Below, piece after piece: positions 6,615 through 8,349 of a DNA stretch of 8,349 nucleotides; the stretch's first letter is position 1; the number at the start of each line of letters is the position of its first letter. The translations under genes were made by a program, and so were the position numbers. The stretch spans positions 1-8,349 of the forward strand of contig CALCBO010000253.1 in the NCBI GenBank assembly GCA_937897245.1, read 5' to 3'. The notes under the pieces were generated by a model. It ran no database searches. It had not been told where the DNA came from and worked only from the letters and a program-made list of their open reading frames with translations. Source of the stretch: an uncultured Caryophanales bacterium. Lineage in GTDB: Bacteria; Bacillota_I; Bacilli_A; RF39; UBA660.

Positions 6615-7896
6615 TTATTCTTTTTAGAAAATGGTATATTTTAAATGTTATTTTGTATGTATTATACCAGAATTTAGATATTATTAAATCATATTCTCCA
6701 ATTAATTCTACTACATGTCCGCCAAAACTTTTTTTAAATAGGTATAATCCAAATAAAGGATTTTCTTTTCTAAAATCTCCTGTTATTCCATAAAAATTAT
6801 ATCTTTTATAGTTATGTTCAATTGCGTATTTTATTCCAGCATAATGAAGTGTATAGGCTGATTGAAATTGAAGAAGATTATCGTCTGTACCACCGAATAA
6901 AGATAGTACTTCATTTCCATATATTAAGAATAGTATTGTTCCTAGAGTTAGTTTTTTACCATACTGATTTTGATAATTTACTATTTTTTCTAATTGTTTT
7001 TCTAATCTTTCAATATTATTCTCATCTTGTTTATTTGTTGTGATATATTTTTTTTCATTCATTTTCAATATATTATTATCATGTTTATAAATTCTATCTT
7101 TTAGTTTTTTTTCTGTTTCTTCTTTTTCTTTTTTAGTGTTGTTGTAGTAATCTTCAAAATTGATTTCGGCAACTAGTATTTTTAAAATACCTGATTTATG
7201 TAAATTATTCCACATTGCTTCATAATATGAAAGTGGTCTGTCTATAAAATCTCTTCTATCACCTGTATGTTCCATTATTTGTTTAAATAATGGTAATTCA
7301 TCTTTTGTTATTTCTCTAGTTGTGATACATGATTTTTCATTTTTTCTGAGTATTTGTCGTGTTTTAGATTCCATATCCTTTTGAATCTCTTCTTCAGTTT
7401 TATTTGCTGTTTCTATTACATGCATCCATCTTGGTTGAAGAGTATCTTGCATTACATTAAATCCAAAAAAATGATATCCTAAGTCAATTAAATTATCTAT
7501 AGATTTTTTATTGTTATAGCCATTTTCTACAATATTTCCATCATTATCATGTTCTTGATATTCTACATATGGATCTATTTTTATAAATATTCCTTTTTCC
7601 TTTTTTACATATTTTTTTATTTCTTCTGTAAATTTAGCTAATAGTTTTTTATTATTATAATCTATTAGAAAGCCTCTTGGAGAATAGAACATTTTTTTAT
7701 GAATTATAGGAATATCTTTAGCTAATAGTAGGGCTCCTGCTTTTATTTCTGTTTCATTTTTTAGGCCAATATAATAAGCTTTCCAACCGTTTTCTTTTTT
7801 TAGATTCGCCCATTCGATAGTTTGATGAAATGTTATTTGTTCATGTTTGTCAGCAAATTCTTTAAATTCGTTTTTAGTTAGATTTACTAATTTCAT
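6607..7896 (-). CDS. FemAB/MurM-family peptidoglycan branch aminoacyltransferase
   Basis: This 429-residue cytosolic enzyme is of usual FemAB length and has the twin GNAT-fold plan with a coiled-coil arm. Visible marks are FHQTIEWANLKK (23-34), YSPRGFLIDY (71-80), IKIDP (105-109), DTLQPRWMHVIE (151-162), KTRQILRKNEK (178-188), a charged Lys/Glu-rich helical arm (about 247-312), then FGGTDDN, FYGITGDF (368-375) and LFGLYLFKKSFGG (381-393). Family members use aminoacyl-tRNA to add residues to the lipid II side chain, building cross-bridges. The amino acid added (Gly, Ala or Ser) cannot be told here. AAAAAGGAG lies 7 nt before ATG. The start overlaps the upstream FemAB gene by 23 nt, so the pair is an operon that may add successive residues. 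The C-terminal end after about 405 is basic and aromatic, which could touch the membrane. Confidence 0.88.
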   Translation of the reverse strand: MKLVNLTKNEFKEFADKHEQITFHQTIEWANLKKENGWKAYYIGLKNETEIKAGALLLAKDIPIIHKKMFYSPRGFLIDYNNKKLLAKFTEEIKKYVKKEKGIFIKIDPYVEYQEHDNDGNIVENGYNNKKSIDNLIDLGYHFFGFNVMQDTLQPRWMHVIETANKTEEEIQKDMESKTRQILRKNEKSCITTREITKDELPLFKQIMEHTGDRRDFIDRPLSYYEAMWNNLHKSGILKILVAEINFEDYYNNTKKEKEETEKKLKDRIYKHDNNILKMNEKKYITTNKQDENNIERLEKQLEKIVNYQNQYGKKLTLGTILFLIYGNEVLSLFGGTDDNLLQFQSAYTLHYAGIKYAIEHNYKRYNFYGITGDFRKENPLFGLYLFKKSFGGHVVELIGEYDLIISKFWYNTYKITFKIYHFLKRITK

Positions 7897-8349
7897 TTTG
7901 TAACTCCTTTTTGCTTTTTTTTCTGATTATTTTTCGATAGATAGGAATTAATTTAGTAAAGACAAAATACATTGGTTTATTTATGATATAGTCCCATTCA
8001 CCTATGAATTCTATATAATCTCCACCAAATTTCTTTTTAAATTCATGTAATCCTAATCGAGGATTATATTTTGATAAATCTCCTATTGTACCAAATTGAT
8101 CATATATTTTTAATCCTTTTTCTTTGCAATATTTAATATGTTCAAAGTAGGTATTATAGTTTACATAAGTTTCACTTAAGATATTATGATTTCCTGCATA
8201 TAATACCCAGGCTTTATCATTATATTCTATTATCATATGAGCACTTAAAGTTATTTCACTACCATATTCTTTTTTATATGATTTATATTTTTCAATATCT
8301 TTGTTTATATTATCTTTTTGTTTAGTTAGTTCATTTAGTTTGTTTTTAG
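7874..8349 (-). CDS. Second FemAB-family aminoacyltransferase, 5' part outside window
   Basis: The frame is open from the right edge (8349) to TAA at 7874-7876. ATG8236 is an internal Met, not the start, because the frame continues upstream through a Lys/Asn/Glu-rich helix (KNKLNELTKQKDNINKDIEK) typical of the FemAB coiled-coil arm, then YGSEITLSAHMIIEYNDKAW. The rest is the second GNAT lobe, with YAGNHNILSETYVNY, YDQFGTIGDL (the counterpart of FYGITGDF in its neighbour), LGLHEFKKKFGGDYIEFIGEWD, and a basic C-terminal tail. The N-terminal lobe and true start lie beyond the window. It overlaps the start of the downstream FemAB gene by 23 nt. The clear sequence difference between the two suggests distinct positions or amino acids in the bridge. 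Confidence 0.85.
   Translation of the reverse strand, partial: KNKLNELTKQKDNINKDIEKYKSYKKEYGSEITLSAHMIIEYNDKAWVLYAGNHNILSETYVNYNTYFEHIKYCKEKGLKIYDQFGTIGDLSKYNPRLGLHEFKKKFGGDYIEFIGEWDYIINKPMYFVFTKLIPIYRKIIRKKSKKELQNEISKSN

Noticed and set aside
6822..7043. Plus-strand open frame opposite the FemAB gene
   Set aside because: It is antisense to a clear FemAB reading frame, with no ribosome site or recognisable domain.
1..8349. Alternative genetic code with TGA as tryptophan, considered because of the low GC
   Set aside because: All tryptophans in conserved positions are TGG, and full-length MurJ, FemAB and WXG100 frames need no TGA read-through.

Overview
This is an AT-rich Firmicutes-type window. 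Strong GGAGG ribosome sites, TATAAT/TAAAAT-type promoters, AT-biased codons and a B. subtilis YtgP-like MurJ flippase all fit a low-GC Gram-positive lineage (Bacilli, Erysipelotrichia or a related uncultured gut-type group). The genus cannot be named from this sequence. Every intact gene ends in TAA or TAG, and nothing suggests a non-standard code.

Layout, left to right: the last codons of an unknown gene and its terminator (2-80); a 14-TM-type lipid II flippase (139-1791); an AT-rich regulatory gap with a perfect 18-bp palindrome just before an extended -10 promoter (1792-1933); a tightly packed three-gene unit (1934-4923) encoding a modular NlpC/P60-type wall hydrolase, its non-catalytic paralogue with a Gly-rich linker and Ser/Thr/Asn-rich tail, and a WXG100 protein whose start overlaps the paralogue's stop; a second short unit with its own promoter and terminator (4947-5682) encoding two more WXG100-size proteins; a third modular protein (5749-about 6577) broken by at least three -1 frameshifts, carrying an SleB-like hydrolase domain; a bidirectional terminator (about 6582-6614); and, on the minus strand, two overlapping FemAB-family aminoacyltransferase genes, the upstream one cut by the window edge.

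Reading of the locus: none of the modular proteins or WXG100 proteins has a signal peptide. All are small helical proteins or begin with a small helical domain, as in ESX/type VII secretion (T7SS) clients. I infer a set of T7SS-exported wall-modifying proteins with WXG100 partners, placed between genes for peptidoglycan precursor flipping (MurJ) and cross-bridge synthesis (FemAB). No secretion machinery (EssC-type ATPase, EsaA, EssB, YukD) lies in the window, so the secretion route is inference. The most interesting items are the modular family (common head, changing tail), the non-catalytic paralogue translationally coupled to a WXG100 gene, and the frameshifted third member, whose reconstructed reading restores an EQGS motif and a DPFG ending.
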